The notes beneath the pieces were generated by a model. It was not told where the DNA came from. It saw nothing but the letters and a program-made list of their open reading frames with translations, and did no database searches. A DNA stretch of 64,000 bases from an uncultured Collinsella sp. (lineage in GTDB: Bacteria > Actinomycetota > Coriobacteriia > Coriobacteriales > Coriobacteriaceae): the NCBI GenBank assembly GCA_902470365.1, contig CABRFZ010000004.1, positions 25,865 through 89,864 on the forward strand, written 5' to 3'. A program made the position numbers and the translations under genes. Positions 1 through 9,870 of this stretch are shown in pieces (positions within the stretch are counted from its first letter, which is position 1; each line of letters begins with the position of its first letter).

Positions 1-465
1 GGCGCCTCGACGGGCGGCACCGACATCCTTGCCATGATTCTCAAACGCCGTACGACACTTGAGATCGGCCGTGCCCTGTTGCTGGTCGATATCGGCATCG
101 TGACCATCGCGGCTTTCCTGTATGGCCCGCGCGTCGGTCTGTACTGCGTGCTCGGTCTGTTTGCCAAGACGCTCGTGGTCGACAAGGCTATCGAGAGCAT
201 TCACCTTCGTAAGGTCTGCACGATCATTTGCTCCGAGCCCCTTAAGGTCGAGGAGTTTATCGTCAAGCATCTCAACCGCACGGCAACGATCAGCCGTGGC
301 TATGGCGCCTTCTCGGGCAAGTGCGTCACGGTGATTATGAGTGTGCTGAGCCGTCGCGAGGCAGTGCAACTGCGCCGCTATACCCGCGAGATTGACCCTG
401 GCGCCTTCATCACCATCGTCGATAGCTCCGAAATCGTCGGCAAGGGCTTCCGCGGCACGAACTAG
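1..465 (+). CDS. YitT-family membrane protein, C-terminal part (5' end outside window)
   Basis: The reading frame is open from the first base, so the N-terminus lies outside the window. The visible 154 residues begin in the family's conserved GASTGGTD segment, continue through two hydrophobic membrane segments (about residues 25-60), and end in a DUF2179-type soluble domain with the typical pattern: RGYGAFSGK, then SRREAVQLRR, then EIDPGAFITIVD and a closing V-G-K-G-F. YitT proteins are integral membrane proteins of unknown transport role. The ATG at 34 is internal and is not the start. A spacer of about 150 bp follows before the zinc-ribbon gene. Confidence 0.85.
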   Translation, partial: GASTGGTDILAMILKRRTTLEIGRALLLVDIGIVTIAAFLYGPRVGLYCVLGLFAKTLVVDKAIESIHLRKVCTIICSEPLKVEEFIVKHLNRTATISRGYGAFSGKCVTVIMSVLSRREAVQLRRYTREIDPGAFITIVDSSEIVGKGFRGTN

Positions 466-614
466 CCCGGGCGTACCCTTCGAATCATTGAATCAACCGG
501 CTACGTTGCAAATCGGTCATCTTGGGGTATTTGTCCCCACATTGGGCGATAATGATGCCAAAGACATCGTTTGCGATCCAGGTGATTCGCTCTAGATACG
601 AAGGGATGATTTCG

Positions 615-2042
615 ATGTTCTGTTCGCAGTGTGGCGCCCCCATGGGCGATAACGACAAGTTCTGCGGCGTGTGCGGTGCCCCTAATACCGAGGTCAAGGC
701 CGCCGGTCCCGCTCCGCAAGCTCAACCTCAGCCGCAGGGTCAGCCGTTTGCCCAGCCGCAGCCGCAGCCGTTCGTTGCGCCCCAGCCGGCTATGAACGCG
801 CCCAAGGGTTGCATGGCTCAGGCCTTCAACGACATGCTCAAGGTTCCCGGCGCCTTGGTTCGCGTATGCCAAATCGCCTTTTTGCCGGCGCTGATCTGCG
901 TCGTGTCGGTGCTTGTGCTGTTTATCCCCGTTATCGGTGGCATTGCGGCGGCCATTGGCTTTTTGCTTGCGTACGTGGCAAGCGTGTGCGGTGCCGGCTT
1001 TGCTATCGAGTGGGGTCGTGACCTGTCGCTCAAGGATGATAACGGCATGGAGCGTCCGCTGTTGCGCTCGACCTCGTTTGGATTGGGCATTTTCTCGTCT
1101 GTCATTACGAACGTGCTCCGGCTCATAGCCATTATTCCGGTGATCGGTGTGGTGTTCTCGGTGCTTGAGAGCGCTGTGATCGGTACCGTTGGCTCGTACT
1201 ATTACTACGGTTCGAGCGGCCTCGAGGGTGCACTCATCGGGTCGATGGGTCTGCTTGTCTTTGCCATGATCGTGTCGGTGGTACTGGGCATCTTCTTTAA
1301 GATGTTTGGCGATGCCGCTGTGATGCACTTTGCAGTCGCCGGCCGCGTGGAGAGCGCGTTTTCGCTCGAGAAGGTTTGGAAGTCCTATAAGGCCAACCTG
1401 GGCAAGTTGTTCTGCGCATCGATTCTCCCCGAGTTTTTGACGGGCATTGTTTCCAATATCATCACTTGGATTTTCACCGCCATCTTTGGTTTTGTTGCCG
1501 CGCTGGGCATTAGCAGCTATGGCTACTACGGCTACTATTCTCGTCCTTCGGGTCTCGAGGCAATCATCACGGGCGGCGGCATCACGCTCATTCTGTTCTT
1601 GATGATTGTTGCCTTTGTCACGGTGTTCCTGACTGTGTTTGGCAAGATGCTCAAGTATCGCGCCGTTGGCTATTGGGCGGCACGCCATGCCTGCGAGTGG
1701 TCCGACGAGGATACCGACGACGTCCTGACGTTTGTGCTCCCGGGTGAGAAGAAGCCTGCTCCTGCGGGATTCAATCCCACGGCCGCCACTGGTGCTGCAC
1801 CTGCTCCGGCACCTGCACCTGCCCCTGCGCCGGCACCCGCGCCCGCGCCAGCACCTGCCCCTGCACCTGCGCCAGCACCTGCCCCTGCACCTGCGCCCGC
1901 ACCTGCGCCCGCACCTGCCCCGGCGCCTGCACCTGCACCGGCGCCCGAGGCGACGCCTGCGGAGCCCGATTGGGATGCCCTTGCCACGCCGGCGGATGAG
2001 CCGGGCGATAATCCTGCTGCCGAAAACAATCAAACCGAATAG
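615..2042 (+). CDS. Zinc-ribbon membrane protein with long Pro-Ala tract
   Basis: I place the start at 615: it lies 9 bases after AAGGG (601-605) and gives a protein opening directly with a zinc ribbon, two CxxC knuckles (CSQC and CGVC) within the first 22 residues. ATG 606 is possible, but AAGGG would abut it. After a Gln/Pro-rich linker come several hydrophobic segments interrupted by Gly/Tyr-rich loops, resembling DUF4013-type membrane proteins. The C-terminus is a run of roughly fifty alternating Pro-Ala residues (about 1795-1950), then an acidic tail. The product is probably a membrane protein with a cytoplasmic metal-binding head and an extended rod-like tail. Function is unknown. The next gene has the same zinc-ribbon head. 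Confidence 0.75.
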   Translation: MFCSQCGAPMGDNDKFCGVCGAPNTEVKAAGPAPQAQPQPQGQPFAQPQPQPFVAPQPAMNAPKGCMAQAFNDMLKVPGALVRVCQIAFLPALICVVSVLVLFIPVIGGIAAAIGFLLAYVASVCGAGFAIEWGRDLSLKDDNGMERPLLRSTSFGLGIFSSVITNVLRLIAIIPVIGVVFSVLESAVIGTVGSYYYYGSSGLEGALIGSMGLLVFAMIVSVVLGIFFKMFGDAAVMHFAVAGRVESAFSLEKVWKSYKANLGKLFCASILPEFLTGIVSNIITWIFTAIFGFVAALGISSYGYYGYYSRPSGLEAIITGGGITLILFLMIVAFVTVFLTVFGKMLKYRAVGYWAARHACEWSDEDTDDVLTFVLPGEKKPAPAGFNPTAATGAAPAPAPAPAPAPAPAPAPAPAPAPAPAPAPAPAPAPAPAPAPAPAPAPAPEATPAEPDWDALATPADEPGDNPAAENNQTE

Positions 2043-2237
2043 TCGGTCGAGGCGCCCTGGGCAACTGAGCCCGGGGTGCCTTTTTCTACTGCGAAAGCAA
2101 GAAAATGCCTGGGAAAACGGTTGCAGCAAAATTTCTCGGAAATTGGCCAATGTTGCGCAACAACGTCGCGGCTATTGTTGAGAACATAGACGTGTAAGGT
2201 TTGAAGGCGTGCAACGCCTTAGGAAAAGGAGAGGCTT

Positions 2238-2916
2238 ATGTTCTGTCCCACTTGTGGTTCTCCCATTTCGGATGATGCCAAATTCTGCCCCGTCTGCGGT
2301 TCTGCCGTCGGTGCCGCTTCCGCTGCTCCTGCTCCGCAGCCCGCGCCGCAGCCTGCACCTCAGCCCCCAGCCTGCTCCGCAGCCCACGCAGATTCAGCCC
2401 ACTCCGGTTCAGGCAGTTCAGCCTCAGCCTCAGCAGCAGTACGCCGGGCAGCAGCAGTACACCGGTCAGCAGCAGTATGCTCAGCAGCCTGCACCTGCCC
2501 CGATGGGCTATACTCCGATTAAAACCGACCGTGGCGTGATCGGCTGGCTCCTGCTTTCCATCGTGACCTGCGGCATCTATTCATATTACTTCCTCTATTG
2601 CCTCGCCCGCGACATCAATGTCATGTGCCAGGACGACGGCGATTCCACGCCGGGTCTGGCAGCATTTATCCTGCTGTCGTTCGTGACCTGCGGCTTCTAC
2701 GCACTCTACTGGTACTACAAGATCGGTAACCGCCTGCAGGCTAATGCTCCTCGCTATGGCCTGATGTTCCAGGAGAACGGTACCACCGTTCTTATGTGGC
2801 AGATCGTCGGCGCGCTGCTGTGCGGCCTTGGCTCCATCTTTGCCATGAACATCATCATCAAGAATACCAATGCCATGGCAACGGCTTACAACGTCCGTCT
2901 TGGCGCTCGTGCCTAA
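2238..2916 (+). pseudogene. Zinc-ribbon DUF4234 membrane protein, broken by a +1 frameshift
   Basis: An AAAAGGAGAGGC ribosome site precedes ATG 2238. The first frame gives a zinc ribbon (CPTC ... CPVC) and a Pro-Gln-rich linker. In the run of five C at 2364-2368 the sensible reading moves one base: removing one C joins it to the frame that continues Pro-Gln repeats, then a QQQYAGQQQYTG tract and a DUF4234-type membrane domain (GVIGWLLLSIVTCGIYSYYF, then LSFVTCGFYALYWYYKIG) ending at 2916. Without correction, the first frame stops at 2522 after unrelated sequence. The repaired protein would have about 225 residues. It could be a real mutation, a slippage-prone tract or a sequencing error. Confidence 0.7.
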
Positions 2917-2929
2917 CGATAAGAGCGGC

Positions 2930-3406
2930 GTGAACAGCTCCCAGGGACATAAGGGCGCGGCGGAACTCATTCGCCGCGCCCTTTCTTGCATCGGCGCGCT
3001 CTTTGTCGCCTGGCTCGCACTCTACCTGCTCGATATCGGCTGCGTGTTTCGCCTGATGACGGGCATTCCCTGTCCGGGATGTGGCATGACGAGGGCCTGG
3101 CTGGCAGCACTGCGCCTCGATTTTGCGGCGGCCTTTGCCTACCATCCGCTGTTTTGGGTGGTGCCGATTGCGTTTGTGCTCGCGTTCGTGCGCGAGGAGG
3201 TGACGTCGAGCAAGCTAAAGCGCGGCATCGACATTGCGGTTATTGTTCTGTGCGTGCTGGTCGTTGCCGTATGGATCGTGCGCCTTATCAACCCGGCAGA
3301 CGCGGGCCTGCTCTTTGGTGGCCACGCTCCCGCCGGAGTTCCCACCGATATCATCCACCTCGAAACCCCACGCTGGCTCACCATCCTTCGCTCTTACCTG
3401 TCGTGA
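2930..3406 (+). CDS. DUF2752 family membrane protein
   Basis: The hallmark of the family is visible: a membrane segment followed by GIPCPGCGMTRA and a long amphipathic/hydrophobic stretch ending in a cluster of Pro and Gly. Three to four hydrophobic segments span the 158 residues. I chose GTG 2930, 13 bases after the preceding stop, with a weak AAGAG upstream; an ATG at 2870 would overlap the preceding gene by 47 bases and add about 20 non-hydrophobic residues. DUF2752 proteins are small bacterial membrane proteins of unknown function, often found near zinc-ribbon or TM2 proteins as here, which suggests that the three genes form one unit. Confidence 0.75.
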   Translation: MNSSQGHKGAAELIRRALSCIGALFVAWLALYLLDIGCVFRLMTGIPCPGCGMTRAWLAALRLDFAAAFAYHPLFWVVPIAFVLAFVREEVTSSKLKRGIDIAVIVLCVLVVAVWIVRLINPADAGLLFGGHAPAGVPTDIIHLETPRWLTILRSYLS

Positions 3407-3439
3407 CGGAGGACGCGCTAGAAAAACGGTCGACATATA

Positions 3440-3478
3440 AGCGGGGGCGAACGTTGAGATAACGTTCGCCCCCGCTTT
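3440..3478. terminator. Bidirectional terminator between convergent genes
   Basis: A perfect 16-bp stem (3440-3455 with 3461-3476) around a 5-base loop GAGAT, followed by TTT on the plus strand. It lies between the DUF2752 gene (+) and the M20 gene (-) and probably serves both. Confidence 0.75.
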
Positions 3479-3512
3479 GCTCTAGCCAGGTTGTTATGGG
3501 TGGGCGTGACGG

Positions 3513-4976
3513 CTACTCGCCATGCTTCTCCTCGTGGCGAGCGGCAGCCCGCGCATCGTGGATGCCCTTGATTGCGGCATGGCGGGCGGTACGGGCATCG
3601 TGCATGGCGTCGCGGGCCTCGGCGGCCGTTGCCTTGGCAGAGCGCAGCTTGGCTGCCAGGTCGGGATTGGTCTCGGCAACCGCGGCGATCGTGGGGCCGT
3701 CGAGCTCTTCTTGCGTGGGCTCGGCCAAAAAGTCGATGGCATACTGAGCGGCTACCATGGAGCCCTTGGCGAGCACGCTCTCGTCGATCTTATAGAAGCA
3801 GGAGTGCTGGGCATAGGTGGCGCCAATCTGGGGGTTGCGCGTGCCAACAAAGGCGAGCACGCCCGGTACGCGGCGCAGATACTCCGAGAAGTCCTCGCCC
3901 GAAAGCGTGCCGCGGTAATGGCCCTCGCCCGCGGGGCCCAAGCACTTGAGCACAGCTTGGCGGCAGCGCTCGCTCGAGGCGGCATCGTTTTCGACCTTGT
4001 AGTTGGCGATGGTGTAGTCGGTGAGTTCGGCCTCGGCGCCTAGTGCTGCTGCGGTGTGCTCCACGATGCGGCGCATAAGCTCGGGCATCTCTTCATGCGT
4101 CTTGTCGCCATAGGTGCGCACCGTGCCGGCGAGGTGCGCCGTGCCGGCGATAACGTTGCGCGCGGTGCCGCCGTGCAGCTCGCCGACGGTGATGACGGCG
4201 GGTTCGTAGGGGCTAATCTCGCGCGAGACGATGGTCTGCAGGGCGTTGACGATTTCGGCGGCAACCATAACGGCGTCGTGGCCGCGCTGGGGCATGGCGC
4301 CATGGCACGAGGTGCCGCGAACGTCGATGCGGAACCAGTCGGTGTTTGCCATGCGTGGGCCGGGCTCGCAGCTTACGGTGCCGGCGTCGACCTCGCTCCA
4401 GATGTGCGCGGCGTAGGCGCCGTCGACGCCGTCGAGCACACCCGTGCCGATCATGAGTTTGGCGCCCTGGCCGTTTTCCTCGCTGGGCTGGAAAACGATG
4501 CGAATCTCGCCGTGGATGTCATCGGTCATGTGGCGCAGAATCTGCAGCGTGCCGAGCATCATGGCGATATGGCAGTCGTGACCGCAGGCGTGCATGCAGC
4601 CCTCGTTGACGCTGGCGAACTCCTCGCCGGTCTGCTCGGTGACAGGCAGGGCGTCGATATCGGCGCGCAGCAGGATACGGCGGCGCGGCGTGCCGTCCTC
4701 GCGGTAGGCATCGGGCGCGGTGCCGCGGAGCGTCGCCACCAGGCCCGTCTTGAGCGGACGCTCGTAGGGGATATTCATGGCGTCGAGCTGGTTGGCGATG
4801 TCGGAAGTCGTGCGCTCCTCGGCAAGGCTCAGCTCCGGGTGCTTATGGAAGTGCCGGCGCTGCTTGATGATGTAGGGTTCAAACTCGGCGGCGATATCCT
4901 GGATGGCCGCGGTGACGTCGTCTGCCGCGCGAACCTCGGTTGCCGCCATAATCTGCTGTGCCTTGGTCTTCGTCAT
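3513..4976 (-). CDS. M20-family metallo-amidohydrolase (amidase/aminoacylase type)
   Basis: The 487-residue protein carries the M20D pattern: RRHFHKHPELSL near the N-terminus, RADIDALPV, the metal-binding HACGHDCHIAM, the glutamate motif PSEENGQGAK, and a dimerisation-domain segment with SCHGAMPQRGHDA. Such enzymes are two-zinc hydrolases that release N-acyl or amino-acid amides. The start at 4976 is preceded by AAGGAG. After the catalytic domain the protein continues for about 70 Ala/Arg/Asp-rich residues predicted to form a charged helix, more than the family usually has. It is transcribed divergently from the following amidohydrolase, which may be metabolically linked. The exact substrate cannot be read from the sequence. 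Confidence 0.85.
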   Translation of the reverse strand: MTKTKAQQIMAATEVRAADDVTAAIQDIAAEFEPYIIKQRRHFHKHPELSLAEERTTSDIANQLDAMNIPYERPLKTGLVATLRGTAPDAYREDGTPRRRILLRADIDALPVTEQTGEEFASVNEGCMHACGHDCHIAMMLGTLQILRHMTDDIHGEIRIVFQPSEENGQGAKLMIGTGVLDGVDGAYAAHIWSEVDAGTVSCEPGPRMANTDWFRIDVRGTSCHGAMPQRGHDAVMVAAEIVNALQTIVSREISPYEPAVITVGELHGGTARNVIAGTAHLAGTVRTYGDKTHEEMPELMRRIVEHTAAALGAEAELTDYTIANYKVENDAASSERCRQAVLKCLGPAGEGHYRGTLSGEDFSEYLRRVPGVLAFVGTRNPQIGATYAQHSCFYKIDESVLAKGSMVAAQYAIDFLAEPTQEELDGPTIAAVAETNPDLAAKLRSAKATAAEARDAMHDARTARHAAIKGIHDARAAARHEEKHGE

Positions 4977-5132
4977 GGTCGATTTGCTCCTTGTTGGCTC
5001 GATCGCAAAATCGTACAGGCTCTCTCCAGTATGCCACCTGCCGCTAGGGCTGGTAAAGTTGCCGTTTGCCGCTTGGGGTTTTGTAACAAGAGTGGGGGAG
5101 TACACTCGGGGGTGTTGAATTTCCTGCCAGAG

Positions 5133-6782
5133 ATGGGGATGCCCATGCAGCATATCGATCGGATTATCCGCTCTAAGAACGTTTTTACCGCCCAAGACGG
5201 CATCGATACCGCCCGCGAGCTGGCGATTGCCATTGCGGGCGACCGTATCGTCGCGGTCGGTGCGCCCGATGACGTGATTGCCGCTGCTCCCGCCGCCACG
5301 CCGGTCATCGACTATGGCGAGCAGTTTATCTGCCCCGGTTTCCATGACGCGCATCTGCACTTCTTCCATACCTCGGTCGGTTCCTCGCCGTACATGCTCA
5401 TGGATATGGGCACGTCCGAGGCAGCATTGGTGCAGCGTGCGCTCGAGTTTTCCCAGGGCCTGCCCGACGACGCCTGGGTCGTGACGCAGGGCTGGCGCGA
5501 TTACCGCTGGGATCCGCCTGAGCACCCTACCAAGGCCTCCCTCGACGCCGCCTTCCCCGATCGCCCCTGTGTTATGTATTCGGGCGATGGGCATACCCTG
5601 TGGCTCAACAGCCGCGCACTCGAAGCCCTCGGCGTGACGCGCGACAGCGAGCCTCCGGCGGGTGGAAGTTACGACAAAGACTCAAACGGTGAGCTTACGG
5701 GTATCGCCCACGAGGCAGCTGCTATGCAGCTGCTGCCGCGCTGCCTGGAGTGGCTGGGCGAGGACCGCATCGCGAGCGCTTACGCCGACCAGATGGAGCG
5801 TATGGCCGAGCAAGGCATCACCTCAATCTGCGATATGTCGCTCATGCCCATGCCGGGCTGCGACTTTAATCGCGACGATGTTTACGACAAGCTGCAGGCC
5901 GCCGGCAAGCTGGGCATTCGCGCCCATCTGTTCCCCACGCTGCTGGATGACCAATCGCGCTTGGAAGAACTCCAGACCCGCTACGCGAACAACGCGCTGC
6001 TCTCGGCGCCAGGATTTAAGCAGTTCTTCGACGGCGTGTCGAGCGAGCATACCGCATACCTCACTGAGCCCTATACCAACCCGCGCTTCCCGGGCGACCA
6101 GGGTCGCCTGACGGTTCCTGTCGAGCGCATGCGCAAGTTGGTTCTGGCGGCAGCCGAGCGTGGCCACACCGTGCGCATCCACGTTATCGGCGACGGTGCC
6201 ATCCATGCCGCACTCGATATCTTTGAGGAGGCGGCAGAGCTCTACGGTCTGCCCCCGCACGGCCATAATACGCTTGAGCATTTGGAGAATCTGCTGCCTC
6301 AGGACATCGATCGTCTGCGCAAGCTCAACGTCATTGCCTCGAGCCAGCCCTGCCACATCACGCTTGACCCGGGCGGCCCGGAGCGCGACCTGGGCCTGGA
6401 GCGCAGCCGCATCATGTGGCCGTTTGCGACTTATAAGCAGCGCGGCATCCGCCAAGCCTTCGGCACCGATAGCCCCATCACGGCCGTTACCAGCATGAAC
6501 GTGCTCTACACGGCTATCACGCGTCAGGACCCCCGCAGCCACTGGCCCGAGGGCGGCTGGCTCCCCAGCGAGCGCATCGACGCGGCTACAGCTCTGCGCA
6601 ACTACACCCTGGGCAGCGCCTACGCAGCAGGTGACGAGCAAAACCTCGGCAGCCTAGAGCCCGGCAAATACGCCGACCTGGCAGTCCTGGACCAAAACCC
6701 GCTCACCGTTGACCCCCAAGAGCTCCAAGACACCAAAGTTCAGGCAACCTATCTGGCAGGTAACTTAATCTACGAGCGTTAA
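5133..6782 (+). CDS. YtcJ-type metal-dependent amidohydrolase
   Basis: The 549-residue protein of the amidohydrolase-3 family begins with a small beta domain (IIRSKNVFTAQDG), followed by the metal-binding FICPGFHDAHLHFFH. Later come FDGVSSEHTAYL, a histidine region (VRIHVIGDGAIH and GHNTLEHLENL) and FGTDSPITAVT, with a C-terminal LGSLEPGKYADLAVLD. These features match enzymes that hydrolyse cyclic or N-substituted amides; the substrate is unknown. Three in-frame ATGs lie close together (5133, 5139, 5145). None has a strong ribosome site, and 5145 has GGGG at a suitable distance. The gene diverges from the M20 hydrolase across about 155 bases that must hold both promoters. Confidence 0.85.
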   Translation: MGMPMQHIDRIIRSKNVFTAQDGIDTARELAIAIAGDRIVAVGAPDDVIAAAPAATPVIDYGEQFICPGFHDAHLHFFHTSVGSSPYMLMDMGTSEAALVQRALEFSQGLPDDAWVVTQGWRDYRWDPPEHPTKASLDAAFPDRPCVMYSGDGHTLWLNSRALEALGVTRDSEPPAGGSYDKDSNGELTGIAHEAAAMQLLPRCLEWLGEDRIASAYADQMERMAEQGITSICDMSLMPMPGCDFNRDDVYDKLQAAGKLGIRAHLFPTLLDDQSRLEELQTRYANNALLSAPGFKQFFDGVSSEHTAYLTEPYTNPRFPGDQGRLTVPVERMRKLVLAAAERGHTVRIHVIGDGAIHAALDIFEEAAELYGLPPHGHNTLEHLENLLPQDIDRLRKLNVIASSQPCHITLDPGGPERDLGLERSRIMWPFATYKQRGIRQAFGTDSPITAVTSMNVLYTAITRQDPRSHWPEGGWLPSERIDAATALRNYTLGSAYAAGDEQNLGSLEPGKYADLAVLDQNPLTVDPQELQDTKVQATYLAGNLIYER

Positions 6783-6800
6783 CCCCACATCCCACCCCTC

Positions 6801-6867
6801 AGTTGCGGTGAAATACGGACTAAATAACACCTCAACAGCCAAAAACAGTCCATATTCCACCGCAACT
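6801..6867. repeat. 67-bp palindromic repeat, copy 1
   Basis: 21-bp arms (6801-6821 and 6847-6867) are complementary with two mismatches. The outer sequence reads AGTTGCGGTGAAATACGGACT. A second copy with the same arms and the same total length lies at 34368-34434; only the 25-base centre differs. Confidence 0.75.
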
Positions 6868-6870
6868 TAA

Positions 6871-6899
6871 GGGGCACGTTTCAGCAACGTGCCCCTTTC
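6871..6899 (+). terminator. Terminator after the YtcJ-type amidohydrolase gene
   Basis: A 10-bp perfect stem GGGGCACGTT / AACGTGCCCC with loop TCAGC is followed by TTTCTT. It lies directly after the palindromic repeat. Confidence 0.75.
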
Positions 6900-6938
6900 T
6901 TGTTCGCACCATCTGCATCGTCATTTTGCTGCACTGAC

Positions 6939-7137
6939 TTTTCTGAATACCGGGCCCGAATTAGTTAACCTGGCTCCCGGGGCGGACCGGAGGGCATGAA
7001 GTTTGTCGCGAGTTCCGCACGCAAAGGAAAGCACTTAATGTGCTTTCCGTCTTGCGCAGGACTGTAGAGCAGCAAACTTCATGCCCTCCGGTCCGCCCCG
7101 GGAGCCACTGCCAAGTTATCCCCCGGCATTCAGAAAA
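6939..7137. repeat. 199-bp nested foldback element upstream of groES
   Basis: Three nested layers of inverted repeat: an outer 16-bp pair (6939-6954 / 7122-7137, one mismatch), a perfect 33-bp pair (6972-7004 / 7074-7106), and a central 9-bp hairpin GGAAAGCAC / GTGCTTTCC (7026-7048). No coding sequence or transposase is inside. It occupies most of the spacer between the amidohydrolase and groES. Confidence 0.8.
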
Positions 7138-7232
7138 TCTAAGTGCCAAAAAATAAGATTTTTTGACTCCGTGTTGTATAACCCGCCATTCGTGGGTACC
7201 ATTCAACGCGTACGCAAACAAAAAGGGTTAAC

Positions 7233-7253
7233 CCGCGCGGCATGACCGCGCGG
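7233..7253 (+). promoter_or_regulatory. Hairpin immediately 5' of the groES ribosome site
   Basis: CCGCGCGG - CATGA - CCGCGCGG forms an 8-bp hairpin (the arm is its own reverse complement), 8 bases before the AGGAGG of groES. I see neither a CIRCE element (TTAGCACTC-N9-GAGTGCTAA) nor a HAIR box upstream, so how the operon is heat-controlled is not evident. A role for this hairpin in the mRNA leader is only a possibility. Confidence 0.3.
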
Positions 7254-7274
7254 CCCAAAAAGGAGGAGACAAGC

Positions 7275-7568
7275 ATGTCGTCTTTGAAGCCGCTTGCAGA
7301 TCGTGTTCTGGTCAAGCCCGACGAGGCCGAGCAGAAGACCGCTTCTGGTCTGTACATCGCCAGCAACGCTCAGGAGAAGCCGCAGCGCGGCACCATCGTT
7401 GCCGTGGGCGCCGGCAAGGTCAACGACAAGGGTGAGCGCATCCCCATGGACGTCAAGGTTGGCGACGTTGTCATCTACGGTAAGTTCGGTGGCAACGAGG
7501 TCAAGGTCGACGGCGAGAAGTATCTGCTGATGCGCGCCGACGACATCTATGCTGTCGTCGAGGCCTAG
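7275..7568 (+). CDS. groES: Co-chaperonin GroES
   Basis: The 97-residue protein is full length for GroES. It opens with LKPLADRVLVKPDEAEQKT, has the mobile-loop region (KTASGLYIASNAQEKPQ), and continues with GTIVAVGAGKV and a C-terminal KYLLMRADDIYAVVE. It forms the heptameric lid on GroEL. The ATG at 7275 follows AGGAGGAGACAAGC. groEL begins 96 bases downstream, so the two are almost certainly co-transcribed. Confidence 0.97.
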   Translation: MSSLKPLADRVLVKPDEAEQKTASGLYIASNAQEKPQRGTIVAVGAGKVNDKGERIPMDVKVGDVVIYGKFGGNEVKVDGEKYLLMRADDIYAVVEA

Positions 7569-7586
7569 TCTCGTCAGAATCTCTGA

Positions 7587-9302
<1,716 letters not shown>

Positions 9303-9333
9303 GGCCGGCAAGGTCTAGAACTCCCACCGGGAA

Positions 9334-9467
9334 TCCGGGGGCGGGACGGGGACTTCTCTCCGGAACGTCCTCGGACATGCAAAGAGGCTCCGCATCGCGC
9401 TTCGCGCTGCGGAGCCTCTTTGCGTCCTGCGGAACATTCCGGAGAGAAGCCCCGTCCCGCCCCCGGA
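9334..9467. repeat. 134-bp nested inverted repeat after groEL
   Basis: Outer arms 9334-9364 and 9438-9467 are complementary over 30 bp with a single one-base bulge. Inside is a second perfect 16-bp pair (9379-9394 / 9408-9423) closing on a TCGCGCTTCGCGC centre. On the plus strand the inner stem ends in CTCTTTGCG, a poor terminator tract. Its arms are unrelated to those of the element before groES, but the architecture is the same. Confidence 0.75.
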
Positions 9468-9639
9468 TCCCCTGCGTTTACGGCCTTGAGGTCGGCGTGG
9501 GCGGAGAATGTGGTTGATGGGGATACGTGTCCCTTTCGCTGTTTCGCGGCTTTGCCGCGAAAAGCGCGTTACTTTGGGATGGGTGGGGAACGTGGTTGTT
9601 GCGGCAGCTGATCCCCACCATAAATTACCCTCGGCATAC

Positions 9640-9667
9640 TTGCGCGAACGATTGCTCGTGCTACACT
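9640..9667 (+). promoter_or_regulatory. Probable promoter of the riboflavin transport operon
   Basis: TTGCGC (9640-9645), a 16-base spacer and TACACT (9662-9667) lie just before the FMN riboswitch, leaving about 10 bases to the start of the aptamer. Confidence 0.5.
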
Positions 9668-9677
9668 TGCAATTGCT

Positions 9678-9860
9678 GTTTCAGGGCGGGGTGGAATTCC
9701 CCACTGGCGGTAAATCGGGCGGTGTCAAAGGGACGCCGTGGCGAAGGCGAGGTGTCTGCGACCGAGCCGATGAGTCCGCGACCCGTGTGTGCGTTGGCTC
9801 GCATGCCGGCTGAACTGGTGAGATCCCAGTACCAACGGTTAGAGTCCGGATGAAAGAGGC
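9678..9860 (+). promoter_or_regulatory. FMN riboswitch (RFN element)
   Basis: The conserved RFN blocks appear in order: TTCAGGGCGGGGTGGAATTC (9680-9699) and CCACTGGCGGTAAATC, then GATGAGTCCGCGACCCG, then CTGGTGAGATCCCAGTACC, AACGGTTAGAGTCCGGATG and GAAAGAGGC. Such elements bind FMN and switch off riboflavin synthesis or uptake genes. The last conserved block lies only 10 bases before the ribU start and adjoins its ribosome site, and I see no obvious terminator hairpin. This suggests control of translation initiation. Confidence 0.95.
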
Positions 9861-9870
9861 AGGTGATCTT

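Noticed and set aside
2209..2916. A complete 235-residue protein starting at GTG 2209
   Set aside because: Its first 50 residues are an out-of-frame reading of the zinc-ribbon head; the real head is in the other frame with a strong ribosome site.
4056..5132. N-terminal extension of the YtcJ-type amidohydrolase
   Set aside because: The open frame reaches back across the M20 gene on the other strand, but the extension has no family match; the protein's normal beginning is near 5133-5145.
7107..7274. CIRCE or HspR operator before groES
   Set aside because: Neither TTAGCACTC-N9-GAGTGCTAA nor a CTTGAGT-N7-ACTCAAG pattern is present; only a GC-rich hairpin is seen.
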